64,000 bases of DNA. Origin: Peromyscus leucopus. Taxonomy: Eukaryota; Chordata; Mammalia; Rodentia; Cricetidae. The DNA is taken from assembly GCF_004664715.2 (NCBI RefSeq), contig NC_051079.1:57005660-57069659 (forward strand), in the 5' to 3' direction. The translations under genes and the position numbers were made by a program. The first letter of the stretch is position 1. Every line of letters begins with the position of its first letter. Below the pieces are notes generated by a model. The model saw only the letters and a list, made by a program, of their open reading frames with translations, ran no database searches and was not told the DNA's origin. Of this stretch, positions 1 through 13,732 are shown one piece after another.

Positions 1-2346
1 TGGAACAAAATCATTCTTCCCTTTATTTCTCTTTTTAGTTTTCTTTCTTTTTTGTTGTTTTCATTTAACTGGAACACAGAGCTATTGAATATGCAATGAA
101 CAGAAAATTTATGGAGGGCAGAATTATGAGTATCTGAGGAAAGTTTAATTACTTTTATAATTTAGATAAGCTTCGTAATTTATTGCTACACAGTGTACTT
201 TGGCACAATTTGTAACAATTATAAAGCACTTGAATTTAGGTCCTCCACTTGGCAGCTCTAAGCAGACGAGATGTGTGAAAACTTTGAGGCTCACTTGCCG
301 CCTCCACGTTGCATCAAAGCCTGAGCTACAGGGTTTGCTTATTCCATTTTGCTTTCCACATCTGTGGGTGATTTCTCTGAAAAAACACGTGTATAATGCA
401 GTAGGTGTGTGCTTGTAAACTCAGAGGCAGGCAGAGGCAGGACAGGAAGATGGTCATGAATGCCCCAACCAAGGGAAGGAAAAATAGAGACCCACAGAAG
501 ACCTCGCTCACTCAACTGCACACGAAAGGCAGGTAATGCTTCACCTGCCCCCTAGCCGGCCAACGATTTTTCACATTTGGACATTTCATATTTGGGAAGT
601 ATAAATTGAGCCTGCTTTAACAATCTGATCGCACAACAACATAAAAAATGTACACATTGACTACTATGTAGTGTTCTAGTGGGGTTTTCTATGACATGAA
701 TATGCATCTTTTTTCATAATTAAAGAGTAGAGCAAAGTTCCTACCTCTTCTAGTTTTTCATGTGTGTTGGTCTTTTAGAAACTGCTGCACTTCATAACAT
801 TCAACACAGTTAATCTTGTTTGTGTATTTTGGCCATGCCATTTAACTGTGTGTTTTCTTACATATTAACATTGATGATGAAAGTAATTGCTGAACTTTTG
901 AAATTCTTGGTGACTGACTTTGGTTGCTCTTAAAAAAACATTTTTCCTTTAAAAGTATATTTGTGTGTAGCAGGGTTTTTTTTTTACATTCACATTTTCC
1001 TTTTAATTAAGAAGCTGTAGAACAGACTGGCTCTCATAAAATGTACTTGCTCAACATCTCTGGTAATTAAATGATGATAATAGTTTTGTGTAATACTTTG
1101 AACTTTCCAAAGCATTTTCCCATCTATGTATGTTTAGGACAAGATTAAAAACAATTAAGCTATTTTCCCATTGGAGGTTGAAACAAGCAGTGGATGGTCT
1201 GGCTTAGGAACATCATGGAGACCCTTCAAATGCCTTCTGACGTTCTTCTCCCTTTGGTCAGGTCAGGGCAGGTCATCTAGATGGGGACTGAGTTCTCGTT
1301 TTAAAGTCTCAGAAAATGGTTACAAGTTATCTTTTTGCTCTTATGACTCGGCAGCTTTGTGGGGTTTGTTATAGACAGCAGTCCTGTGGTTGAGCTATTG
1401 AGGATTCAAGAGCTAGATCTAAGGATGCTTTTCCTCTCTTTAAAAAGAAAGGCCGGACTCCTTGTTTGACTTGGGTTGCTTTGTGCAGGTCTTTTTCTTT
1501 CTCTAAAGAAAGGCTTCATTATGTGTTCCCGACCTTTAGAGATGTTGCAACAAGGTATCTTTTCTCTTCCCGTAGTGTTGGAAGGATCAAAGTTAGTAAC
1601 TGGAACCGAGGTACTTGCCTTTGTCTTTGTTACGGTTTGTGTTCTGACAAGGGTGCACAGTGTTCTCAACCGAATGTGAGCGCCCTGACCAGGACCAAGT
1701 GGTCTAATTCCCTTGTCTACAAGCGCCAATGCTTTCATGTAGCCACTGATTGTGTCCTCCCTCCCATTCCAGTATGTGCAGGTCCCTCATTCATGTTCCT
1801 GATGTGACGACGGACCTCCGTAAGCCCTCTAGTTCAAAGTATTATAATCCTTTATCCTAAAAATTGCCTGTGATTGTAGTGGCCTAATACTGAGTCAGTG
1901 GGGACTGGAATCAGCGCTAGCTAAGGATGTGAGGCAACCCTTTACATGCAAATACATCAGGGCTTGTTTTAATGTAATTTTCATAAGGCTGAAACCATTT
2001 TGAAGTCGACTTAAATCACAATACTAATCTGAAAAGACTCTCTATTTAGTCAGGATGTCCCTTTTGTTCTCACTAGTAGTTTTTCCCTCTGAACAACCAA
2101 AGCACCTTTCATCTACTCCTGTGGTTCACATGCAAGCCACCTCCCCCCACGCATGTGTGGTTTGTGGTCACTTTGGTAGAGAAGAGCTTGAACCAGCTCA
2201 AAGAGCTGCATGTTCTTTTCTTCCTGCTCCATGTCCCTGACCTGTCTTGTAAGCATGTCCACGTGGATATTTCCATAAATCTTTCAAATAAATTGCTAGG
2301 TTTTGGCCAGAAAACTAAAAATCCAGCCTTTTTTTCCCTTTTCTTT
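1..2346. other. Unique intronic sequence, no recognised repeat
   Basis: This is A/T-rich single-copy-looking DNA. Overlapping open frames on both strands at about 1,406-1,807 (some 110 codons each) have no recognisable protein similarity and are taken as chance. No exon, SINE or promoter was identified. Confidence 0.6.
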
Positions 2347-2446
2347 AAATAATGTTCTAGTTCAGTGGTAGAACACTTGTGTAGCTTGAACAAGAGGCCC
2401 TGTTTTTGATTAAATAATAATAATAATGATAAGTTATATTACTAAT
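2347..2446 (+). repeat. Diverged ID SINE with (AAT)n tail
   Basis: TAGTTCAGTGGTAGAACACTTG and the following AAGAGGCCCTG match the tRNA-Ala-derived head of rodent ID elements (A box, then B box region). The 3' end runs into an AAT repeat at about 2,411-2,446. Confidence 0.75.
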
Positions 2447-3175
2447 AATACTGATAATGAAAGTTTAGTTAAAGCAATGATTCCAAACACATAAAGATGA
2501 GGACCGAATGCACAAAATAAAGTCTGATGTCAGGTCTGATAGACTGTAATGTTCTAACCATCTTCATTTTGTCCATTTACAGTATTTCAGTGTAAATAAA
2601 ATGTACTTTCCTGTTTTTGTTTGGAACATGGGCCTGGGGAATTGACTAAGGACTAGCTTTAAAAGACCCCAGCACCTGAAGGCAGGAGTTCATGGTCACA
2701 TTCTTGCAGAGACAAAAGAGAGTGCTGGTCTGTGAGTTAACTTGGGAGATGTATGTTTGAAGAAAGTTGGTTAAGTAACATATATGATTTACAGGTTAGT
2801 TTTTAAAATAATTTTTCTGTGTTTTAAGTATTATCAGGGAAGAGACACTTAAGTTCCAATATTTACAACTTCATTTTTATAAATGTCTTATAATTCTTAA
2901 GACAGCAATTTATAATTTTATTTATTTCATATATTTTCTGCTGAGCTTTCTGAAAGAACAATGTAGACAAGGTTTTTAAAAACCTTGTCTTCAAGACATG
3001 TTAACAGAAGTTTTGTTTTGAGCTTAGTATGTGTTTAATATTGTTAAACACCCGAGAGGGTGACATACTCCTCTGTAACGACTCCCAATGGCTCTGTGAA
3101 GAGAACCCCTCCCCCCTTTTGCCACATAGCTCCCAGATGGAACATTTTACACAAAAATTGGGATTTGTTAACTTA
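2447..3175. other. Unique intron with a 26-bp perfect palindrome
   Basis: A/T-rich unique sequence. The only notable structure is the palindrome at 2,965-2,990. Confidence 0.6.
2965..2990. repeat. Perfect 26-bp palindrome
   Basis: The half-site AGACAAGGTTTTT is followed directly by its exact reverse complement, with TTTAAA at the centre and no spacer. It could form a short cruciform or hairpin. No known element was recognised. Confidence 0.9.
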
Positions 3176-3186
3176 GCCCCAAAGTG

Positions 3187-3342
3187 GTTTTTGTCTGTTT
3201 GTTTTGAGACAGTATCTCTCTTTAGAACCCTCACTGTCCTGGAACTCCCTTCGTAGATAGGCTGTCCTTGAACTCACCGAGATCCACCTGGCTCTGCTTC
3301 TGGAGTGAGGAAATTAAAGGTGCTCACCACCCCACCAGGCCT
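3187..3342 (-). repeat. B1 SINE, antisense, with 11-bp target-site duplication
   Basis: The complement of B1 is readable: TTTTGAGACAG near the A-tail end, CTGTCCTGGAACTC, CTTGAACTCACCGAGATCC and GGTGCTCACCACC. It is flanked by perfect repeats GCCCCAAAGTG at 3,176-3,186 and 3,343-3,353. It is moderately diverged from consensus. Confidence 0.93.
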
Positions 3343-3353
3343 GCCCCAAAGTG

Positions 3354-6300
3354 TTGTTAAAAGTCTTTTAAATAGGTAGTTTTGTCCAATCTTTGATTTT
3401 TCAAATACTGATCACTAATCTCATTCAGTTCACTATCAATGTATCCATGCTGATGATGTTTTCCTCCTCAAATACTATTTGTGATATGTGGATGGGTAAT
3501 GAGGTCAACTCCCCAAATATTTGAAGCAAGTGGTAGCTGAATCATAGCCGATGTTGGCAGCTCTGTCAGGAGAGATGTGGTTTGGCTAGTCTCCATGGCT
3601 TTTGTCCATCTAAGAGATGACATATATATTTAAACTTCATGTCTTTTTTCCTACCAATGCCCATCATGTATGGGGTGTAGTCTTGACACTGTACTTTACT
3701 CTGCGTTCTGGGCAAGTTCCTTAAATGAATAAGTGGGTAGTACAGATAGCTGAGTACAGGGCAGCTGGGATATTCATGCTTCAACTGCCAAGCCTCCCAT
3801 GCAGAGGAAACAGATTGTATTTGGGGGCCAGAAGTGTCTCATCCATGGTATGGAGAAAAGTCAAAAGACTTGATTTAGGACTGACCATCTTGCCACCATG
3901 GATTCGGCATGTCTGCTTAATGCCTAGTTAATGAAAGGAATCTGGATCTTCTGTAGGTCTAAAGATTGTATATGATATCTACTTAAAATTTATGTTTAAA
4001 GAGAGTTTTGAAGTTCCTTTCTGTGCGAAATAAAAAATTTAACCTCACAGCTTTTCACTTCCCTGGCTCTTCATTTTTCATACATCGAAGGAAGTCCAAT
4101 TTTTTTTTAAGTGATCTGCATAGAAAGGACTCCATAGGAGAGCATGATATTGATTTCAAATGGCATGGGACAGAGCTAGCAATGCTTCTAAATACATGAA
4201 AAGTTCTAGGATGAGCATTTGAGGTACAATCTGAGACGTTGGATAGCTTTGCCCTTACATGCACTTTGGTTTCTGTTTCCTGGATGATTATTGGATTTGC
4301 AGGCATTTTGACGTCTCTGTCAGCCCCCAGATTCTGTACACCTTGGTCTGAGATTAATTTCAATCTCAGATTGACTTGGAGGGAGCCTGGTCCCTAGATG
4401 CCCTCAGCGCTGAGATGTTATTGATTTCTCAAGTATAATACCACAGCACAGGCTACACTTCGCAGCAGTTGGAACAGGTGCTTAATGAGTTCGAAGGCTA
4501 GGCAACAACTCGAGAGTGTGAATTTCTGCGATTCTAAATTTGCGGAAAGCTTCCTTTTGATTAAGCACACTGCCCGCCATCACACCGACTCATCTTCTGT
4601 CTGCCGCCCCGTCGCTCTGTTCATCTGACTTTGTGTGGCCTCTTAGAGTTGTGCCTCAGAGACCTTAAGGTATGCGGGCAAAACTGGAATGTGTCAAGAG
4701 CCTAGGAACAGAGTCATGGAAGAGTGGTGAGGCCCGTCCCCCATCCTTTAACTCCAAGGTGTCAGCAGAGCCCATTAAACCCTGAGGGAGGTGGCAATGT
4801 GGGGCAGGCGCCTGATTAGATTACAGAATCTTCTGTATGTGAATGTGCTCTGTGGAAACACAGCACTCGACCTTCACCATGGCACCACGAAGATTCAATT
4901 AGAGGACTGGTATGTGCCCAGATTTCAGGACATAAAGGGCAACTGGAGTTTGAAGAAAAGATGGTTGGGAAACACCTGCAAAAATCTGCTTTTCTGTGCA
5001 ACAGACTGGGTAATTGCACATGCAGATGGATAGTTAGGGATATAATTACTTGATTTGTGAACACAAATGCCCTTTCGATTGTGTGAGTGTTGAGTCTTAC
5101 AGTGACAGATGCGTGCCGATTGCTGCGTGTGTATCCTTTGCACCCCTGTTTAAATATTTGGCCTGCAGTCTATCTGCCATTCATCCCGAATGGAACTTCC
5201 CTCTCCTGCCGATGATCTAGGGGGATTGTGGTAGCTCTTAATGTCTCTCCAACTTTCTCTCATAAATAATAACCTTAATTTCAAACCTTAACTAAGAGAG
5301 GGACCGCATGGAGGCGTGCAGTGGAAGGGCTTGTGAATTGTGCACAGTAATTCATGTCTTGAAGCTGTTGGATGTAACTCATTAGTTTTCATTGTTTTCT
5401 GAAAATAAGGAAAACTATTAAGCAACACTACAGACTAATGGCCTAGTATTCCCCCCCCCCCACCACAATCAACTGAAGTTTAATGGAAATCATCTTTTGA
5501 AAGACTACTTTTTTTTCTTCCTTCTGTTCCTTTACCTTTCCATTAATACTGCTGAGATGTCTTCTCTAATCGCTCTCAGCTAAATCCCATTCTTAGTCAT
5601 TCCCTTTCTGTATGAACATTTCTCTGCCACACAGAAGAGAGCCAGAGAAAATTGGTGTGGTCCAAATGATGATCTTCTTAACGTGATGTATCTGTGAAGT
5701 ATTTACTTATAGGAAGTGTCCATTCTGTGTCGTTCTCTGGAATTACAGAGAAAACGGGTAGAACTCTTGTCTGTCTTTAATGAGGTGGATCACCTCCCAG
5801 AATTGCTCAGCAAATTTATTCATAATTTATTATTATGACTCTTAAATTTATAATTTTTAAAACTCTAGTCCAAGATAGACTGTATTATTTTTTTTCAGAG
5901 GTTCATTTGAAGTGAGTGGTGATCCTTCTAAAAATTTGCATGGACTGTTTGCTTCTGTGAGTATGGCATTCTGTTAGGTACATGACCATTCAGTATACAT
6001 GATCACACCCCTTTATAGATCCATGCCATGTAGTTCAGGGGTGGGAAGGGTCTCTGGCTGATGCTTATTGCTTTATTGGAGTCAGATTTGCTAACAAACA
6101 AATATTCAAATAAATGGAACAAACCTCAGTATTCTTTAAAGGACCACAGAGAAAGGTAAAATAACCACAGAAATCCCATTGTGATTAGATTTGATAAAAA
6201 GACAACATTCAAAACTTTCAACACCAATATTCACACGACTTGATGTGTCGTTGTACATGCTGTCCTTCTAAGACTCATTTTCTCTCGTTGTTTATTCTTT

Positions 6301-8244
6301 TTTTTTTACTGAAAATGTGGGAATTAAATTTCATCCACCAGAAGGTTTGAAACCATTTCTCTAGTTGGTGTATCATTAAGACATGTACACAGTACTTCCG
6401 CTGTGAGTGAAGGAGCCTGCCTAGTTGCTCAAATACAGTTTGGAACTCCCTGCTTTGAATGCGGTCTGATTGAATCAGATGGAGTGCCTTTGTTCATCTG
6501 TTCCCCTGTGCCGAGGGTTGGTGTTTTTAGGATGTACAAGAGCAGCCTGACTGTTGCTGAATTCTGCATATTATTCCAGGACACAGGGTCGTTGGAAAGC
6601 AATTCCAGGTATTTCTGGCTTGTTTATGTCCTCTGGTATGTTGTGTTCATTTGTGTTCAGGATCCAGACCACCATGTGCAGAATGACAAATCCTTGTCGC
6701 CACTAGAGGTTCTTCTGGTTTGGGTCACTGAACACATGCTGTTGGGGGGAAGCCTTTCCTCTCAGCTCTGCTCACTGTGGGAGGATCATAAACAACACTA
6801 GATTTTTCTGCAGTTCTTTGTACTCTGTGTGATCATTTCTCTTCTTGGAGTGATGGTTGACATCTACCCTGGAACTCACTTCACATTCATTGTAGGTTCT
6901 AAACTCTATTCTTTCCTCTCTTAGACAATTCTTAGAAACCCGTGAACAAAGTGCTTCCAAAGAGCTAGGAGAAAGGTTATGGCTCACTTCCTGCCTCCAA
7001 GACAGGATGTCTGAAGTGCTCAAAGTCTGACTCTGAAAAAGGCTTGGTGAAAATCCAGAATTTGTGACTCCATCTAGAAGGATCGGATTTAGTACCTTTT
7101 GGAGTTTGGAAAGTTTTTAGGGTGTCTCTCCTCCTTCCCTCCCTTTTCCCTCTCTCTCTGCCCCTCTCTCAGTAGGTACTCCGAATCACTTGTACCTGAG
7201 AAAAGCTGGACTGGGTGGACTAGCTAGTATTTCTCAAAGCGAGTGCCTTATTATAACCTGGTGGGTGTTCTCCCATCTGTAGGTTCCCAGGTTGTACTGG
7301 GTGTGCCCGAGGACCAGCATCTGTGTCCCCCTGGTGTTCCCGTGTCTGGAGAGGTTTGAAAAGTATTGCCATAGACATTGTACATGACATGGAACTGGGG
7401 ACGAAACTGGAGGATTAGAAAGCTTCTCACGTCTGTACAGAACCATGCTTCTGGTGTCTGCATGGATACGAGATTATGCTTCTGTCTGTCCAGACTCACA
7501 GGAAGCTCCACAGAGGACAGGTGTGTTTGGAAAGATTGTTCTGTCTAGAGAGACTTTGCTCTCTTCCACTTCCCTTATGTACACTGGGGCTACATTTTAG
7601 AATTGAAAAGAAAAATCAAAGTAAATAAAAAGAGAACAACAGCAAAGGCTTCCCTCTCCACACCGAAGTGCTGGGGAGCCAAGGGGGGTTGCCTTGTTTT
7701 ATTGAGTGGTGACCAACTCCTTGCTTGGAACATCTAGTCCCTGTGTCTAGAGAATGTACATCCGTACAGACCCCGAGGTCAGCAGGCTCAATCCCCCTGT
7801 CCCAGGCCACCTTCTGACTCCAGAGCTACAGTTCAGGCTGGTGGAGACCATGCTTTTGTTTGGACAAGCACTTTTCAATTCTTTCCCCATCCCAGTTTGC
7901 CAAGTTTGGCATTTTTCTAGTCTTTTCTCTGTCCTGTCCCTAACTCATAACCTACTTGTAATCTAAATAATTTTAAGAAGGACTTTGAAACTTGTTTCAC
8001 TGACGTTAGCTTAAACATCCTACATCACAAAGGGCCATGGTATATTTTCAAATTTTTATACACATGTCTTTGCTTGTCTACTCTGTGAGTGAATTTTTGA
8101 AAAATTGCTTAGTATGGACAGGAAGAACGAGACGATGTGGGTGTTGCATTTGAACGGAAAACCAGTTTTGTTTTGTATATTAGACTCCGACCAATGAAAA
8201 TTCAGGGAGTAAGGGTTTTTGTAACCACAACTAAATGCAGAAGT

Positions 8245-8248
<4 letters not shown>
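3354..8248. other. Unique intron, no gene or repeat family recognised
   Basis: The stretch contains a C11 run (5,451-5,461) and a pyrimidine-rich tract (about 7,128-7,172). The open frame at 6,403-6,801 (132 codons) shows no recognisable domain and is taken as chance. Confidence 0.55.

Positions 8249-8308
<60 letters not shown>
8249..8308. repeat. (CT)30 microsatellite
   Basis: Sixty bases of uninterrupted CT. The frames across it on both strands are artefacts of the repeat. Confidence 0.98.
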
Positions 8309-8311
<3 letters not shown>

Positions 8312-8936
8312 GTTTTGAGTATAAGTATTGAGAATACCTTTGTTTGTTTATGCCAGTGCAGTTTTACATCAAATCCTCTGAAACGGGGTGCAAAGTCAGG
8401 CATGGATATTTGTAAAGGCTTTGCAAAATCATACATAAAATAAACTGTCCATTTGATTTGAAGACATTTCGCAATTATTTGTGGCTTTAACTGGGGCTTT
8501 TGAAGGGCACTGCATATATCTAACAGCTGGTTCTGCCATTTTATCTTTTTAAATGAAGAAAATAAGAGCTTTGTATACAACCTCTTAGAAAAAAAGAGTA
8601 GTAAACTGTGTATCAGGTATTCGAGTTACGCTCTTTCAAATCTGGTTTTTATTTTCAAAGGGTCATAAGTTGGAAAATTCCATCTCATGGATATTTTTAT
8701 GTTACAGACTAGGTTTTTATCTCATTCTGCCTCTTGTTTTTATAGATGTTCCCGATTCAATATTTTAGTGAAATAAAACATATAATGACCTCATTAAAAA
8801 TACGGGAAGCCTTTACTGAAAAAATGTTTTTCCTTTTATTATATCATATGTTGCCACAATATATTTTCATCAGCATAAAAATTCTGTTAATGATAATTAT
8901 TTTGTTAGATTCTGTGTTTTTAGGTCTGTAGTAAAC

Positions 8937-8937
<1 letters not shown>
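8309..8937. other. A/T-rich unique intron
   Basis: Nothing recognised. The 61-codon frame at 8,746-8,931 is A/T-driven. Confidence 0.5.

Positions 8938-8980
<43 letters not shown>
8938..8980. repeat. (TA)n microsatellite
   Basis: About 20 TA units, nearly perfect. Confidence 0.97.
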
Positions 8981-8982
<2 letters not shown>

Positions 8983-9121
8983 TTAATGACAAGTTTTTAG
9001 TTTCTCTACAGAATAAAATTTATTATTCATTCAACTAATATTCATTGAGTTTCAGGGCCCCAGGAGCCCAGTCCCAGCTCCTATCCTGGTGATTTTGCTC
9101 CCAGTTGGTTGCCAGTAAAAG

Positions 9122-9124
<3 letters not shown>

Positions 9125-9170
<46 letters not shown>
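9125..9170. repeat. (CA)23 microsatellite
   Basis: Forty-six bases of perfect AC repeat. Long Cys/Val frames on the other strand come from the repeat. Confidence 0.98.
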
Positions 9171-9173
<3 letters not shown>

Positions 9174-11456
9174 TTATACACATATAACTGCAAATAATGA
9201 TAAATGCAAGTAAACATGGCAGCGGTAGAAGGGGGTTGGTGAGCACAATTTTGGGATGTGTAGGAATTTGGTGCTCTCTGACTTCTAGTGAGGGAGAGCC
9301 TGCCTGTGGAGGTGGTATTGAAGTGGTCACCTGTATGATGGTAAAGATTCGGACTGTGGAGATAGTTGATACGTTTCCAAGATTGAGGAAAGAGTAAGGG
9401 TTCTGAAAATCTTTGTATGTAAATACTGTTCAACCTTATCATTATAGGCTACAGATAGAAATGACAATTTGAAAATGAACTGGCCTCTGTGTGCATTAGA
9501 AACCAAAGATGCTGAGACGCCCAGTAACCACATGTATTCTGATTTCCTAGTCTGTGGAGATATAGCATGTGTATGCAGAATCATAAATCACATTCCGTGA
9601 AGGGCCAAAGTCAAGTTAGTATTGCTGTGACATGGCCATTCATCACTTCATATCAATGTACACCTTGCACATGCTGTAGACACCACTTACCCGATTAACC
9701 CTTAAAGCCGGGATATTAGAAGAATATGTAAATTCTTGTAAATACAGGTGGCGGGATGGCCGGCTGTGAAGTAGAGCAGCCTGATAGCTGTCCCCAGTCA
9801 CTTTAGCACACTTGAAAGCAGGGGCCCCGGAGGTGTCTGTGAGATGTGACTGTTGGAGGTGTCTGGTGGTTCACAGGATGGGCAAGCCCTGGAGTCTTTC
9901 CTCAGTAGGAAAGGGGAAGAGAAGCCCATGGAGGTAGCGACAGCAAGTGAATGAAGGCCGAGTGAAATGCTTTTTAGCTTGGGTGGTGGAGGAGACCCGG
10001 ACTCTCCTAGCCTTCCTTCGTGGTTGAGACCCTTCTTCGGGATGATAGGACTGAAGTGCCCCCTGAAGGTCCAGCCCACCCTTTCCCTGTGGGGCGCTTC
10101 CTGGTGCTTCTCTTTATCTACCCTCTCCTGAAGTTCTGATTGTGCTTCCTAAAGTTTGAAATCCTTCTTGCCTGTCTTGAACTCTTGCTCCAAGGAAACC
10201 TTCATCTCCTCCTCTAACGTTTCCAGAAATAACTCTTGGGGCTTTCTTTTCTGCCCTGTCCGAATGTTAACCTTGCATCAGTATTATTTTCTCAAGTACA
10301 TGTTTTGTCTCTTCCCCTAAATTTTGAGCTCAGGAGTCACAGTGTATTTGGGGGAGTACAAACAGAAAAACAGACTGTGTTTCACATTTTTAAGGAAAGG
10401 GACGTCTGTTTCTCCTTATATTGCAGTGGGGATATCGATGGCCTTTGAGGCCTTGGGAGAGTCTATAACATTTACAATGTTCAAAATATTGAGAAACTTT
10501 AGGATTATTTTCCTCAAAGATGGTTTGCCTCAAGCAAGAGCTTGGGCAATCTGGTCGACATGTCCTGCATTTTTGTCTGCTAGAGGGAAAGGGAATATAT
10601 ATGACTCAGGCAGACACAGTGGCTGGCTGAGCACCAGCTTGTCTTAAATGGCAGAGACTCCGAGGCTACTCTGAAAAGCCAAGACAAACTATATGCACTC
10701 TTTCCAGAAAAATGCCTATCACTAGATGTATGAGTAAACTTTGGACCATGTGTGGCCTGTATGTAGAGCTAATAATGATAAATCAAAGAGAAAGTGCTTT
10801 CTAGGTATGCTTTGCAGCTATGAGCCCTTATCTGAGCTGTTTTATGTTTGATGTTTGGGGGAAGGCAATAGTGAGCAAAGTTGCATGGTGAAGCAGAGAC
10901 TTCCATGCCGAAATGATGCTTCTCCCAGGCTTCCACACATGTGAGTGGCCCAGAGATGTTGGCCTGCCTGCCAAAGACTAGATTTATCCAGGCAGTTGTT
11001 GTTAAGGAACGTTTGTGAGCACTAGGTTGGCAAGCCTGGCTCTGGATGGCAGAGAGGGGAACTCTAGCTTATTTTCAGATGCTTTCAGCTGCAAAGAAAA
11101 CCTTGACCCAGCTTGGCCCACATATAAGAAATATATAGACAATTCACTCCCAGGTCTGCAGGCTTCTTCCTCTGTGTGGGTACCATCCTGGGAGGGGGGT
11201 CCCCACCTAGTTCTGTGCCTCACAGTTAAACAGGAGAATAGTCAGAGAGACTTAGAAAGTGTCTTTTCCCTTGGAGTAGGGGGTCCTGTCTCAGGGCCCT
11301 GGTGTAGCCAGGCCTTTATGGCTGAGTACCCACTCTGAACTCAGGCCTTGGCAGGTGGAGGGGAGGTTGTGATGGGCTGCAGAACTGAAAATGAGATCTG
11401 GGGCTGATCCACCAAGAGCTGCAGGATGCTACATGAAGACAAACAGCAGAGTAGCC

Positions 11457-11457
<1 letters not shown>
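9171..11457. other. Unique intron, no recognised repeat
   Basis: Mixed-composition single-copy-looking DNA with G/C-richer stretches around 9,800-10,100. The minus frame at 9,798-10,079 has no recognisable similarity. Confidence 0.5.

Positions 11458-11490
<33 letters not shown>
11458..11490. repeat. (CAA)11 microsatellite
   Basis: Eleven perfect CAA units. In the +1 frame they read as a Thr run, which is not evidence of coding. Confidence 0.97.
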
Positions 11491-11492
<2 letters not shown>

Positions 11493-11871
11493 GTACTGTG
11501 GGTCTGGTCAGAAGGAGACGACACCAGCTGGCCAGATGTTACAGTGGCATGCAAGCAAAGGGAGCAAGTGTTCATATTTAAAATAACGGAATGATGTTTT
11601 TATTGTCATAACCCAAGTTTGTTATTTTCTCTGCTGTAATACGCGGGGATCACTGGTGAGTTTACTCTGGCAAAGACACTTTAAGCAGAGGTATTCTGAC
11701 TACATGGAGACTTGTGACCTCACTTTACCTCAGGGCCCCACGGATGTGCAAGCACAGTTGAGGGAAAGCTGAGAGTTACAGGACTCGGACAGAGCAGTAG
11801 AATTCATGTGCCTTGACCCTAAACTGACAAAACTGTCCCCCACCATGGGAGAAGTTCTTAATATGTTTGGC

Positions 11872-11896
11872 TATATATATATATATATATATATAT
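11872..11896. repeat. (TA)n microsatellite
   Basis: About 12 TA units. Confidence 0.95.
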
Positions 11897-12000
11897 CTTT
11901 GAGGATTTTCAGGTCCAGCTTGTGCAGTGGTGCATGCCACTGTCTCTCATGAGACCCGTTTCACTTTAAAAATAATTTTCAGTTTCTATGTAGAAGAAAA

Positions 12001-12002
12001 CA

Positions 12003-12055
<53 letters not shown>
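12001..12055. repeat. (CA)n microsatellite
   Basis: Fifty-five bases of CA with one TA interruption near the start. Confidence 0.97.
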
Positions 12056-12057
<2 letters not shown>

Positions 12058-13615
12058 ATGAATTAAAAAATACTTCTCAGATCTAGTATTATTTGAGAAG
12101 AAAAAACATCAGTGAGGGCCTGTTTAACCCAAAGGAAAACCCTGATAATTAGGAAATTTGAATTCTCAGTTATTGGATTGCCAAAAGAGAGATAGCATTT
12201 TTCTATAGTGAACACCCTTCATCTGAATTTGAGATGCCAACATCTGAAGATGTCACTTTTCTCGCCTGGCTTCAGAAGACAGGGACAAGGCAGTTTGGAA
12301 AGAGGTTGAAAAAGAAGTGATGAGGGGTTCTCTTCCCAGCTTTCCCACTACCTTGCCCTGAGGATTTGACCAAGCCTCAAATGTATCTGATGTATCCATT
12401 TCTAAAGAGAGATGAAATACCGTGCCCCAAAGTGCTTTGAAAAACCCAAAGCAGCAAACTGCTCTAGGATATTTGTTGTTGCTGCCATGGCAGTCCTGAT
12501 GATAATAATTGAAGCAGAACTTTAAATACTAATGGGTGGTGTTGCTCATCAATGGGATAAGTCACTGTGGAAAGGATTTCAAAACGGCTGTATTGTAGCT
12601 GCTACTCAAGAAACTGTCATGGAACTACTACCCTATTCCCTACCTCTCTGTCCAGTGATTATAGACAGTTCCAGCAGTGGGGAGAGACAGCTGCTTTTCT
12701 CTTCTGTCCCAAGGCCAGTGATTATAAAGTATGTGTATGTCAAACCACTAGACGCTATGGAAGTGAGCATAAAGAGGAACATATTTCTCTCTGCAACCAA
12801 ACGAGAGTTTAAAAGATAAGACATACAGGTCATGTCGCTCGCTGTTCCTCTGCCTTTTTAAAAATCAGAGCTTGAGATTATAGGGATGTGGAGTGGTGTG
12901 CTGTGGTGGGAAGGTGCTATATTCAAAGGAACATGTGCTGAGGTTCAAACAAGAGGGCCAAAGATGTAATAGAGCCTCACGTAGGGGAATCTGAATGACC
13001 TTTGTGGGGTTTGAGATGTTCTTGACGGTCCACAGCTAAGGATATCGTTCTTATCCAGACACACGTGGAAAGACCTCACATACTGAGGAAGGGTTGAAAA
13101 GCCAGGGTTTTATGTCCAAGCACGAAGATCTCTTGGGTGATGCACTGTGCCCTCTGAGTAGGCATTCCAGGGTCTGTCTCTAGCTGTGGTTGTCGCTGAC
13201 ATATAATTTACCCCTTCCCCAGTGTGCACAATGTGTTGTTTATGTCATCTGCTACCTCCCAAAGGGACCGGGTAGCTTCATTAAACCCGCTAGGTAAACC
13301 TCATCTGTCTCACTTCAGTGGTTATTTTCAGTTGTACATGCCTAAGAAAATCCCTGGCTTTTATGATCGTCCCCAGTCCGGAGACCTTTTATAGACTGAA
13401 CTTGGTCACTGGCTGTAATGGGAGAAGAAGGTAGAGCCTGAAATCCTGTGATTCTGTGAGAAGTTGGCTCCTAGCTGAAGCTGATGTGGAGGCGGCTGTA
13501 GAGACAGTAGATCTTTTACCTCTGCTGACATAGTGACTCCACTAAAGCTTCCAGACTTAGAAGCTGCCTGGCCTCTGCCTTGGTGCTTGCAGAGTCCATT
13601 TTCCATATAGAGGAA
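12056..13615. other. Unique intron
   Basis: No repeat family or exon recognised. Confidence 0.5.
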
Positions 13616-13732
13616 TTTTTATTTTCTTTTATATCCATTTACTTTATGTGTGTAACTGTTTTGCCTACCTGTATGTATGTGTACCACATGCATGCCTGGT
13701 GCCCACAGAGGTCAGAAAAGGGCATTGAATCC
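13616..13732 (-). repeat. B3 SINE, antisense, 3' half (interrupted)
   Basis: Complement of the B3 3' half: GTTTTGCCTACCTGTATGTATG, CATGCCTGGTGCCCACAGAGG and CAGAAAAGGGCATTGAATCC. The element breaks at GAATCC and resumes at 14,097 after a 364-bp insertion. Confidence 0.85.

Noticed and set aside
1406..1807. Opposed frames of 110 and 113 codons
   Set aside because: Same reasoning; no domain or compositional periodicity seen.
8245..8580. Frames rich in Arg-Glu or Ser-Leu near 8.25 kb, and Cys-Val or His-Thr frames at 9.1, 20.0, 23.6, 27.6 and 40.1 kb
   Set aside because: Products of CT or CA microsatellites read in frame.
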